The notes beneath the pieces were generated by a model that saw only the letters and a program-made list of their open reading frames with translations, was not told where the DNA came from and made no database searches. The position numbers and the translations under genes were made by a program. Shown here in pieces: positions 28,034-37,300 of a stretch of 64,000 bases of DNA. Each line of letters starts with the position of its first letter. The stretch's first letter is position 1. The stretch is from Prosthecobacter sp. (GTDB lineage Bacteria; Verrucomicrobiota; Verrucomicrobiia; Verrucomicrobiales; Verrucomicrobiaceae). The stretch is taken from contig JAIPJY010000025.1 of NCBI GenBank assembly GCA_021733925.1, positions 1 through 64,000 on the forward strand, read 5' to 3'.

Positions 28034-28206
28034 GAGGTCAGACGATCAACGGAAAATCGGAGCGCATGAAGTGTGCCGGGTGCCTGCAATGTCAAGGAAT
28101 GAGGCCGAATGTTTCCCGGTGGGGTCAGATCAAGGGACAGCACTTTCCGGTTGCTGCCGGGGTACGGTGCGGCTTATTGCGCGCCCTTCAACCGCCCCGA
28201 CTTCCC

Positions 28207-29721
28207 ATGCTCGAATTTTTCCGCCGCCACCGTGGCGCCTTCCTCATCACCCTGACGGCATCCATCATCATCTCCATGTTCTACTATGGAGTTTCGCAGA
28301 CCACAGCGAGCCACGAGAAAAAGCTGCTCCCCACCGACGTTGCTCTCACGGTGTATGGCAAAGATTACACCGTCGCCGACGTCCAGCGTGTGCAGCGCTC
28401 CGTGCAGTTCTCCAATTACCTGCAGTCCGAGGAACTGACTAATATCATGGGCATCCTTCCCTCCTCTGGCGGCCTGGACGCTTTCGGCAATTTCTTCGTG
28501 GCACGTCATCTCATGGAGGAACTCGGCATCCGTCCCAGCAATGAGGAAGCACGAGCCGCACTGGACAAACTCCCCGCCCTGCAAAACAACGGCAAGCTCG
28601 ACGTCTCCCGTGGCCAGATGCTGGAGCAAATCGCCGCTTCGATGGGTTTCGACAGCGAAGCCCTGCTGGACATCATGAAGGACATCATCGGCCTGCGCAA
28701 GCTGCAGGACCTTGTGACCAAGAGCTACACGGCCTCCCCGCTGTCCGCTGAGAAGCAGTATGCCAGCAGCTACCAGACCTTCAAAGGCTCCACGATCGTC
28801 TTTGAGACCGAGACCTTCAAAAAGGCCGCCACCGTCACCGATGACGAGATCAAGAAGTACTACGAGGAGAACAAGGAGAACTACAAGACCGTCGAAAAAC
28901 GCGCGGTGAGCTACGTGTTCTTCGAAAAAGCCAAGGATCTCGACAAGGTGCCTTTCGAGCAACGCCAGAAGGCGCAGAACGCCCCCGTGGAACGGGTGAA
29001 CGCTTTCAATGCGCTGACCAATGCCAAGGAGAAGCGCAAAACCTTTGTCGAGGCAGCAGCAGCGATGAAGGAAAAAATCGAAACGGTCCCCGCCTTTGCC
29101 CAAGGCAACCCTCCCGACGCACTCAAGGCCGAAAGCGACCTGGTCGAACAGATCTTTGCCCGCCCCAAGGATTCAACCTCACCGGCGGAAGCCGTCGAAG
29201 GAAGCAAGGGCTGGTATGTCTTTGAGGTGACCAAGGTTGAGGAGCCCAAGCAGCAGGAACTGGCCGAAGTGACCGGCAAGATCAAAGAGGTGCTGCTGGG
29301 ACAGAAAGCGGATGAAGCCCGCACCAAGGCTGTGAATGAAGCACGTCTGGCTTTGAGCGAAGGCTTGAAGGCGGGCAAGAAAATCGAAGACCTGGTGAAG
29401 GCGCAGAAACTCACTCTTCAACCCCTGCCGGACATCGACATCGCCAATCCACCGCAGGAAGTGTCCAACAGCTTTTACATCGCTCAAGAAGCCGCCATGA
29501 CCGCCGTCGGCAGCATCTCGCATGCCGTGGACATCGACAACGGCAAAGCCACGCTGCTGGTCTATGTCAGCGCCAAGGAACTCCGCAAACGCCCTGATTC
29601 GGCCGAACTGCGCAAGAACCAGGTCCAATTCCTGTCTGATCGCGAACGCGCGAGGCTCTTCCAGGCCTGGTTCAAGAAGCAGCACGAAGCGGCCCGCATC
29701 TCCTTCGCCAAGCTGGGCTGA
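28207..29721 (+). CDS. SurA/PpiD-like membrane-anchored peptidyl-prolyl isomerase
   Basis: The start at 28207 gives 504 residues: a cytoplasmic-basic N-terminus ('MLEFFRRHRG'), one membrane helix (about 11-30), a SurA_N-like helical domain ('DYTVADVQRVQRSVQF'), and a PpiC-like rotamase region around 230-390 with long charged helices. The layout is that of PpiD, an inner-membrane chaperone for exported proteins. Rotamase motifs are weak, so it may be chaperone-only. A TPR gene follows after 20 bases. Confidence 0.83.
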   Translation: MLEFFRRHRGAFLITLTASIIISMFYYGVSQTTASHEKKLLPTDVALTVYGKDYTVADVQRVQRSVQFSNYLQSEELTNIMGILPSSGGLDAFGNFFVARHLMEELGIRPSNEEARAALDKLPALQNNGKLDVSRGQMLEQIAASMGFDSEALLDIMKDIIGLRKLQDLVTKSYTASPLSAEKQYASSYQTFKGSTIVFETETFKKAATVTDDEIKKYYEENKENYKTVEKRAVSYVFFEKAKDLDKVPFEQRQKAQNAPVERVNAFNALTNAKEKRKTFVEAAAAMKEKIETVPAFAQGNPPDALKAESDLVEQIFARPKDSTSPAEAVEGSKGWYVFEVTKVEEPKQQELAEVTGKIKEVLLGQKADEARTKAVNEARLALSEGLKAGKKIEDLVKAQKLTLQPLPDIDIANPPQEVSNSFYIAQEAAMTAVGSISHAVDIDNGKATLLVYVSAKELRKRPDSAELRKNQVQFLSDRERARLFQAWFKKQHEAARISFAKLG

Positions 29722-29741
29722 GGCACCGCCCACCGACGCGC

Positions 29742-30083
29742 ATGAGCCACACGCCATCCACCGTCGAAGATCTCTACGATGAAGCCAGCGGGCACGTCGC
29801 TCTTGGTGAACTGCCGGAGGCGATCGCGCTGTACCGGCGCTGCGTCGCGCTGGACCCGAACCACTTTGATAGCTGGCATGCCCTGGGCATGGCGCTGCTG
29901 CGCAACGGTGAGGTGAAGGAGGCCATCGGTGCCGGCATGATGGCGACGACGCTCCAGCCCAACGACCTGCTGGCCTGGACTGCGCTCTCACAGATGTATG
30001 TGAGCAACAAGCAGATCGCTGAAGCGGAGGATGCTAAAGGCAAGGCGAGGATTCTTTCTCTGGGCGGCAAGGTGGTGAAGTAG
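29742..30083 (+). CDS. TPR-repeat protein
   Basis: This 113-residue protein has about three tetratricopeptide units ('YDEASGHVALGELPEAIALY', 'WHALGMALLRNGEVKEAI', 'WTALSQMYVSNKQIAEAEDA'). Such small TPR proteins serve as adaptors. No signal peptide is seen. It lies 20 bases after the foldase gene, so they may share a transcript. Confidence 0.85.
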   Translation: MSHTPSTVEDLYDEASGHVALGELPEAIALYRRCVALDPNHFDSWHALGMALLRNGEVKEAIGAGMMATTLQPNDLLAWTALSQMYVSNKQIAEAEDAKGKARILSLGGKVVK

Positions 30084-30479
30084 GTTCTGCCAAAGTACTC
30101 AAGAGCTTTAGCTCGCTCTGGAGAAACGCCCCGCTCCTGCGCGTGCCCCACGGCACTTCTTGCGCAGCGTCTCACAAAACTCACCCCCCTGGCATGTCAC
30201 GACACTGGTTCGTTCCAAGGAGATGATGGGCTTCGGCGACGGCGGGCTGAGGACAGCCCGCCCTACCTGCGCTGGGCATGCGAACGCCCAGTGCGAGGTG
30301 GGGAGGCTTGTCCTCAAGCCGCCGCCGAGTGACTCCATGTACACTTTCCGAAAACCAGTTTCGCAAAACGCTGTAATCCCTGCTTCAGCAGGCTCCGGGG
30401 GTGCCACCCAGCGCATGACCACCGCCCCTCCCCACGCTTTCCACTCGCACAAGGCAGGCACGCATGCTAAACCGCGCGC
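30084..30479. repeat. Intergenic palindrome element, no gene
   Basis: A nested imperfect palindrome runs from about 30231 to 30329: outer arms CTTCGGCGACGGCGGGCTG and the inverse of GCTTGTCCTCAAGCCGCCGCC, with an inner stem CGCTGGGC...GCCCAGTGCG. An AAACGCTGTA phrase near 30367 also occurs at 7498. It reads as a dispersed element; no coding frame in this gap is convincing. Confidence 0.6.
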
Positions 30480-31250
30480 ATGTCCTCCCCACTCTTCAAT
30501 CTCTCTGGCAAAGCAGCACTCGTCACCGGCGGCAGCAAAGGTCTTGGCAAAGCGATGGCGCGTGGCTTTGCGGAAGCTGGCGCGGATGTCTTCATCTCCA
30601 GCCGCAATGCCGAGGAACTCACCGCTGCGGCGGCTGAAATCGGTGCCGGATTGAACGTCAAAGTCGAGTGGATGGTGGCTGACATGGCCGACCGCCCCTC
30701 AGTCAAAGCCCTAGCCGTCGAGGCTGAAAAGCGCCTCGTCAAGATCGACATTCTGGTCAACAACGCCGGCATCAACAATCCGCAGGCCATCGACGAAATC
30801 ACCGACGAGGTGTGGGACCGCAATGTCGAAGTGGATCTCACGGCGGTGATGTCGCTGACGCGCGCTGTGGTTCCCGGCATGAAGGCGCGCAAGTGGGGCC
30901 GCATCATCCACATCTCCAGCGTGCTCGGCGTGGGTGGTCGATTGAAGCGGAATGTCTATTGCGCCTGCAAGGCGGCGCTCATCGGCCTCGCCCGTGCCAG
31001 TGCGCTGGATCTCGGGCCCTATGGCATCACCGTGAACTGCCTCTGCCCCGGCCCCTTCCTCACCGACATGCCCGGGAAGCTGCTCAATGACGAGGAGAAG
31101 CAGTACTTCGCTGACCGCACGGCGGTGAAGCGCTGGGCGGCACCGCGTGAACTGGCTGGGCCTGCTCTGATGCTGGCCAGCGAAGCGGGGAGTTACATCA
31201 CCGGCCAGGGGATTGTGGTGGATGGTGGCGCCGCCATCAACGTCCTTTAA
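30480..31250 (+). CDS. Short-chain dehydrogenase/reductase (SDR)
   Basis: This 256-residue classical SDR has the cofactor motif TGGSKGLG at 16-23, NNAG at 94-97, and the catalytic set Ser147 ('HISSVLG'), Tyr160 and Lys164 (YCACK). 'GPYGITVNCLCPGPFLTDM' is family-typical, and 'GQGIVVDGGAAINVL' ends it. It probably oxidises or reduces a sugar or alcohol with NAD(P); the closest subgroup could be gluconate-5-dehydrogenase-like, but this is not certain. Confidence 0.92.
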   Translation: MSSPLFNLSGKAALVTGGSKGLGKAMARGFAEAGADVFISSRNAEELTAAAAEIGAGLNVKVEWMVADMADRPSVKALAVEAEKRLVKIDILVNNAGINNPQAIDEITDEVWDRNVEVDLTAVMSLTRAVVPGMKARKWGRIIHISSVLGVGGRLKRNVYCACKAALIGLARASALDLGPYGITVNCLCPGPFLTDMPGKLLNDEEKQYFADRTAVKRWAAPRELAGPALMLASEAGSYITGQGIVVDGGAAINVL

Positions 31251-31419
31251 GAAGGCCTCCTCTTCCTCATACGCCATCTCTTCCCTCCTGAAGACAAGGG
31301 GGTATCTTTCAGCATGTCGAGGTTTGCTCACGCACCAGACGTGCGTAGATCTCGCAGGTTCAAGCCCTTGGAAATGATCGGGGCAAACCGCAATGCTCCA
31401 CCCGTTGCACCGCGCTTCC
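31251..31419. other. Short intergenic stretch between convergent genes
   Basis: No frame, clear hairpin with T-run or repeat was recognised between the SDR stop and the next minus-strand stop. Confidence 0.4.
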
Positions 31420-32274
31420 TCACGGTGCGCTGGGTAAACTGGTAGGAGGAACGACCAATCGACGGCGGCTCGGCCTGGCGGGGGTGCCGGTCACAACAAC
31501 CGGGGTCGACGAAACCGGTTGTCCAGCATTGGTGGGCGGCATCCTTGGGTTGCTGCTTCCTGGGTTGGAACCCACAGCAGTAGCACCCGTTGCGGGCATC
31601 ATGGGACGTCCGGCTACGGCGGCCACGGGTTTGCCTTGGGGCGAGCTTGGAAAAGAAACAGGTATTCGGGGTTGGGGGAGGGCGGATGGCCCTCCAGCCT
31701 TTGACGCTTGGAATGGCAGGCGCGGTAACGCTGGCGGTTTTACCTGAACAGGCGCACCGGACTGTCGTGCAGACGGTGGCTGTCCTGCCGGGGTCTGGGT
31801 GGTTTCCGCAGCGGCCACTTGCTTCGTGTATTCCACATTAAACCGCAGCTCGGAGGTTTCTGTCCCCAGTGTGACTTCAGCCGCAATGTCCTTGCGTCCG
31901 CTGCCCAGAGTCACGCTCTTCAATTGCATGCCGCTGGCGCTTGCCTGCGTTTTTTTCAGCTTGGTGCGCTCACCGGTCTTGGTGTTCACCACCACCACGG
32001 TCGGATCTTCGCTGTCACCATAGTACGCGGCGATGGCGAGATCCTTGGCAAACGAATCCTGCGCCGCCACGACCGGCAACGTTTTCAGGGTGAATGGATT
32101 CTTGTTCCAGCCCGCCTCATACCGCCCGAGGGAATACGCCTCTGGAGCAATGAAAACAGGCGATGCTTCTTCAGCATCAGCACCCACAGAACCAAAAACC
32201 GTCAGGTACAGCAGGCCCCGCAGAACCCGCAGCAGGTTCCTTTCCAAAGACTGATACATGGAGGATCGGCTCAT
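31420..32274 (-). CDS. Hypothetical protein with basic-hydrophobic N-terminus and proline-rich tail
   Basis: The start is taken at the ATG at 32274 (284 residues); another ATG at 32259 is possible. A short positively charged segment and a hydrophobic stretch ('VLRGLLYLTVFGSVGADA') suggest a signal. The ordered part, about residues 40-150 ('RYEAGWNKNPFTLKTLPVV', 'DPTVVVVNTKTGERTKLKK'), looks like a periplasmic beta domain. The last 110 residues are rich in Pro, Ala, Ser and Gly. No family is recognised. The gene downstream of it on the same strand is the similar proline-rich one at 32399. Confidence 0.7.
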   Translation of the reverse strand: MSRSSMYQSLERNLLRVLRGLLYLTVFGSVGADAEEASPVFIAPEAYSLGRYEAGWNKNPFTLKTLPVVAAQDSFAKDLAIAAYYGDSEDPTVVVVNTKTGERTKLKKTQASASGMQLKSVTLGSGRKDIAAEVTLGTETSELRFNVEYTKQVAAAETTQTPAGQPPSARQSGAPVQVKPPALPRLPFQASKAGGPSALPQPRIPVSFPSSPQGKPVAAVAGRPMMPATGATAVGSNPGSSNPRMPPTNAGQPVSSTPVVVTGTPARPSRRRLVVPPTSLPSAP

Positions 32275-32398
32275 GCGTTTCAAATCAAAGGGCTGACTAT
32301 GAGTGCTCCAATGATAGCAGGCCGCTGCCAGCGCGCCATCCACTTCGCGCATCTCCATCTCCAAACTCTTGCCGGCCTGCCAGCCGCAAAGTCAGGGC

Positions 32399-33052
32399 TC
32401 ATTTGGGAGGTGCTGGCGTCGGACGGGCAGAGCCATTGGGCTGGATGATGAAGGGCGTAGGAGTCCCCGCAGCGGGAGTCGGAGTCGGAGACACAGGCTT
32501 GGTCGCGGCTGGGTTCACAGCGGGCTTCGGATTGCTCGCCGCCTGGGGTCCGGCATTGGATGTGGCAGGTCCCTGCGCGGTGTTCGGTCGCTTGAAAGGG
32601 CGTGGTGGTGTGGACGAAAAACCAGGCGCATTGACAGAAGCTGGTTTGGGTGCAAATGAAGCATTAGGGGTGAAAACAGAGGATTGATTCAGCTGACTCG
32701 GCACGGGTCTTCCCTGGGGTGGCAGAGAAAAGCCTGGCGTCTGCCGCACATAGGAAGGCCCCACCGCCAGCAGCACACACAACGCCCCGTAAAAGGGTAG
32801 AATTCCGGGGCCGATGATACGGACGAAGATCGCGCTCGCTTGGCCCCAGGTTGCTCGCCGAGATTCACATGCACTTGCATCCAAAAAGATCAGCAAAGCG
32901 AGCACCATCCAAACGACCCACGCAGCCCCCAGCATGTTGAACCACCCATGGCCCAGCACTCCCCACGCAACGGTGGCAAGGCTAAGGAGCTTGACGAGAG
33001 GCAGCGGCACGGGCCGGAGAATGTCCTGTGATTGAGCGGGTTCGTTCTTCAT
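32399..33052 (-). CDS. Membrane protein with proline-rich C-terminal tail
   Basis: This 217-residue protein starts at the ATG at 33052 (MKNEPAQSQ). Two or three hydrophobic helices lie at about 25-60 and 80-105, and the last 100 residues are Pro/Ala/Thr/Gln-rich and probably disordered. No family is recognised. It lies just upstream of the other proline-rich gene at 31420-32274 on the same strand, 124 bases away, and they could work together at the envelope. Confidence 0.65.
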   Translation of the reverse strand: MKNEPAQSQDILRPVPLPLVKLLSLATVAWGVLGHGWFNMLGAAWVVWMVLALLIFLDASACESRRATWGQASAIFVRIIGPGILPFYGALCVLLAVGPSYVRQTPGFSLPPQGRPVPSQLNQSSVFTPNASFAPKPASVNAPGFSSTPPRPFKRPNTAQGPATSNAGPQAASNPKPAVNPAATKPVSPTPTPAAGTPTPFIIQPNGSARPTPAPPK

Positions 33053-33611
33053 CGTAAGGACCATTCTATTAACATACTCTCCGCGTACAAAGGAAGGCGA
33101 AAAACATAATGAGCTTCAATTTCTGTGCGGCACGGCAAAACACGGCCACTCACGCGCGAGAACGACGCAAGGAGGCACAAAGAGAGGCGACGTCTCCGGG
33201 AACAGGCACATCTTGATTGAAATCGTGTTCCTACTTCCCTCCAAAAACGTATGCATGGAGGAATGCGGAGGGACGGAGGCATTTGAGACTTTCCGAAGGA
33301 CTGCCCCGCAGGGGTGAGTCTGCGGGGAGCAGGTGAATCAACCACTTCGAGGAGAACGCCCTGCCGCGATGAGCGGCATCTTCCACTGGCCGACGGAGGA
33401 TGAGGCCACACACCGCGCATTCAGGGTGGGCAGGAGTGTTCAGTCGGAAGTCGATGCGCGTGACACCGTGATCAGCGTCATCGTTCTCACGCGCCTCATC
33501 CACCGGCGCCTCCGCCTCAATTTGACTTTAATTGACAATGTTTTACGTCAGGCGATGCGTACATATTGCCTGCCATGTTTTTTGGGTTCATTTCATGACT
33601 TAGCAGGCCTA
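33053..33611. other. Long intergenic stretch without a convincing gene
   Basis: Frames here are short and unlike neighbours. A 26-base sequence at 33342-33367 (CCACTTCGAGGAGAACG...) recurs with three mismatches at 43988-44013, so a small dispersed motif is present. A TTGAC...TTGACA phrase near 33522 has no gene to serve on the plus strand. Confidence 0.5.
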
Positions 33612-34391
33612 TCACTTCCGTTTCTTGAGTAGCAACCACAGCAGGCCAGTTGCCGCCACGATCAAGACAACGATGATGCTCCACGGTGTTGATGAGGTCG
33701 GTTCTTCGCTAAGTGTTGGGAGGGTGAGCTTTGCTTCTAGTGTATTTTGAGGAAGGGTTGAAACAATAGTCGGCGACTTGAGAGGTGGTGCAACTTCTAG
33801 ATGGTTGGCAACTTCACGAACCTTTTCACCAGTTGCGGTTGGCCCGCCTGCAGCCCTTCCGTATGGCCAGTAATCTTGCCCGTTCATCATCACGACTCGA
33901 TAAAGCGGACTTCCAATGAGTGGCCGATCTGTGATTAACAATTGGTCAATGGCGCGATCTTTGCGCTGCAACTCGACGGTTTGAGCATCTGGCAGTGTGA
34001 CACCATAAACATCAGTTCCGCTGCCAAGACTTGCTCTAGCAACTAGCGTCCAAACGATGCCGTTCTTTTTGAACTGCCAAAGTTCCAAAGCCCCACTGCG
34101 AGAACCTCTGCACAAAGACAATACTCCCTCGGATGCAAACGCTGCCTCAATGGTCCAAGCGCGGTCATCCAACTTTTTGCCGCTTGCGGTGTATACCAGC
34201 TCTTGTCCTCCACTTTTAGGATGCCAAATGATCTCACTGGAGTATTCACCATTATCAGATGTTGCATGTCTATTTTCCAAAGTCCCGTCTGAAGTAGTGA
34301 GATTCGTGGCAATCGTTTCTGCACTCCCAAAGGCAATCAAGCATTGGAATGCGACTGCCAAGATGACCAACTGTTTGAGAAAATGTATCAT
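33612..34391 (-). CDS. Exported, C-terminally membrane-anchored partner of the transglutaminase-like protein
   Basis: This 259-residue protein has a signal peptide (about 1-24) and a C-terminal membrane helix followed by KKRK, so it should be anchored with most of it outside the inner membrane. 'IIWHPKSGGQELVYTASGKKL', 'SLCRGSRSGALELWQFKKNG' suggest a beta-rich domain. Its start lies 3 bases after the stop of the 1603-residue gene, so both are probably translated from one mRNA. The base composition is less GC-rich than its neighbours. No family is recognised; it might be a partner, processing factor or antagonist. Confidence 0.8.
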   Translation of the reverse strand: MIHFLKQLVILAVAFQCLIAFGSAETIATNLTTSDGTLENRHATSDNGEYSSEIIWHPKSGGQELVYTASGKKLDDRAWTIEAAFASEGVLSLCRGSRSGALELWQFKKNGIVWTLVARASLGSGTDVYGVTLPDAQTVELQRKDRAIDQLLITDRPLIGSPLYRVVMMNGQDYWPYGRAAGGPTATGEKVREVANHLEVAPPLKSPTIVSTLPQNTLEAKLTLPTLSEEPTSSTPWSIIVVLIVAATGLLWLLLKKRK

Positions 34392-34394
34392 GCG

Positions 34395-37300
34395 CTATCC
34401 TCCAGTAGTTTCCCTGCGGCCCCCTTGAATAGGGACGCCTATCCAATAATGATGGGTCCAAACAGTGCTGAGATTCTCGGCGCCGGTTCCCTCCAAGGCT
34501 GCTCCTTCCCATGAATCAAGTGAAGGGTGGCGACTACCATACGATGGATCAAAAACCTCACCTTGATAACGCAGGAGCGCATGATCAAGAAAATCAGAGC
34601 TTGGATTCGATGTTCCTTGGGCCGCAATTCCCTCCACAGCGCTCGGAGAAAAAGGGTTAGTAATGTTCCAATTTTTCACAAACAGACCTTCCTGGTATTG
34701 CATCGGAGCAACGCTATGTCCTTCCCTTGCAGTCAATGACGCACGATAGGCTGCGTCAACTATTGCACGGTCAGGTCGCAAAGTAATACTCTCTACAGTT
34801 AGCCCATGGAGTCTCATGCATTCGTCAAGCATAGCGCTCCAATGCCCACAGCGTCCCATTCGGAGTTGGAAGAACCTCCACAATGACATGTTTACTGTCG
34901 GCACATCAATCGTGTGCGCAAACCGTATCGATTGTCCATCGTGGAATGCCTTGGTCGGAATTGTTCGCTGCACGGATTGTGTCTCGAAATCACTGAAGAT
35001 CGCATGTGCGAGATCAGCATTTGCACTTATCTTTCCCACGGCTGAATGACAAGCGATGAAGTAAAGACTTTCTGGCTGCTTGGTGTTTGAAGCAAGAGTG
35101 GCGTAGAGGGTGTGCTTTGTTGTTGCAATCGTTAATTCTGCACCTCCTCCGATCTTGATTTTCCAGTCGATTTTGAATGCGGCTGGGTTCCAGTCATCCC
35201 AGCTGTAGCATTGAATTCCTGACGGCAGCGATACTGTTGATTGCGTGTATGGAAGGTCCAAGATGCTGCCCGATGCGGTTGTGTTCCATGTCACCTTCAG
35301 GCCGCTTGAAGACTCGGCAGTGACCGTAATCGCGGTTCCTGCTGCGACGCCGCCAACATCGAGTTTCGCACGCAAGCTCATAGGCCTGCCGGCTTTGAAC
35401 GCCAGCGGCCAGTTTCTAGCGCCGCTTGACTTCCACTGTCCATCGTCTCCGCCCTCATCCTTGTATTCCTTGTCGTAATCGTCATCGGTTGCAATCAAGT
35501 TGGCGAAACTGGGTGTCTCGTCTTTGAATCCAATGGTCTTTACCTCAATGGGGAGGAGGCTCAGTGATCGGCTGCTGGTGGTGCCGTCATTTGTGGGAGC
35601 ACCCGGATCAAGATCTATATCCTCATTGAATGCCTGGTTCAGTGATTTTGCAGAAATCACCTTGTCCTCACCATTTTTGCGCTCCAGCAGCACCAGCAGA
35701 TATTTCGCCCCCCATTGCTGCTTTTCCTCCGGGGTGGCGGTCCAGTCCGGCCTGAAGATGACCTTCGCCTTACCGCCGTTATGCCAGGCTGTTTCAGGAT
35801 TTCCTGCCCCGGAAGATTGAAGGTGTCGGCTCTCCGCATAGGCAATCTGCCCCCCGGAGGACAGGACGTTGTAGTCCTCATAGATCACATTCTCCTGAAG
35901 TGATCCCACCTTTGCCAACACGTCAATTCTCGTTTCCGTCACTTGTGCAGTCCCCGGCTGGCTCGACAGCTTGGCCACGAGGGCTCCGGGTGAGGGATCA
36001 ACGGTGAATGAGGATGGTTGGGCTGGCACCGCATCATGGTGTTTTGCTGGTGTAACGGATGCCGGGGTAAAGGAACCTGGGGTCACGATGTCGGGAAGCT
36101 TCACTGTATAGGGAGCGCCATCATTGGCAATGCTGGGAATGGTCCATGAGCTGCCGCCGTCCGCATCCAGCGCGTAAGTGGTGTAGGGTTTCCCGCCATT
36201 TTGGTATTGATCGTATTCAGCTTGTTCAATCCTTGAGCTCTGCACTGTGCCTGACGGTGTTCCGTCTGAGGCCGTGGTTACGACATGCTTGGCCCAGGTC
36301 ATTCTGCCATCACTCTCTGTCTGGGGAGTATCTAAAGATACGGTTTTGATGAGATAAACCCCGCTGTGCCCAGGGAACGGCGCGCTGTTTGCCGTGATCC
36401 AGGCCGCTTTAGCCTCCTCGCTCGGCTCACGTCCGAGGTTCTCCGTTGTATCGCTGCCGTTTTCGATGGTCGGTGCATCGTTCTCATTCGCGAGGACATA
36501 ATGCCGCTCTTGCAGATGTCCGGCGTACTCCCGAAGGTTCAATGTCTCGCCTGGCGTGGTGGTGCCGGGTATATTCACTTCAGGTACATTGATCTCGGGA
36601 GTGTCGTAAGCGGCAGTTTCCACTCCGTCCGTGGTGGTTGCATAAACTCCGCCCCAGCCAGAATACTGCACCTGAAAAGGCGTGGCAACTCCCGTTGGTG
36701 CCACGGTGGAGCGATTTGAACCGGTGTTATTGCCAGTGGTACCGCCACCGGTCGTGCCACCACCAGTTGTTCCACCGGTGCCACCAGTTGTTCCACCGGT
36801 GCCGCCGTCACCGCCACCGCCACCTGTTAGCGCCACAACCAGAGACAGTTGTTTGGTTGCGGTGTGATTAGCACTGTCATCCACCTGTACGGTGAAGCCG
36901 AAGGTGCCGAGCGCTTGACTCGCGTTTACCATACCAGTGAGATTGCCGTCGGAGGCCAGTGTGTAGCCGCTAGGCAGGCCGGTGTCTGCCAAGCTAAACG
37001 TGTACGGTGCGGTGCCGCCCGACGCTGCGATGGTTGCTGAGTAGTTGCTTCCCACGGTGCCGGCGGGCAGCGCGGTCGTGGTGATGCTCAGGGCGTCGGT
37101 TCCGTCCCCGTTTCCTTCCACTGCCACCGTTCCCGTTTGTGTCATGCCACCACCAAACGAAACATAGGCGGTGACAGTCGCGTAACCGGGGGTTTGGTAG
37201 GTGGTGCTCGCGTCCCCGTTGACGTCCGTCCAGACCAGATCATTGCCCACCGAGCCCGTGTCGATGGCGAAACTCACCTGGGCAGTACCAGCGGGGCTGG

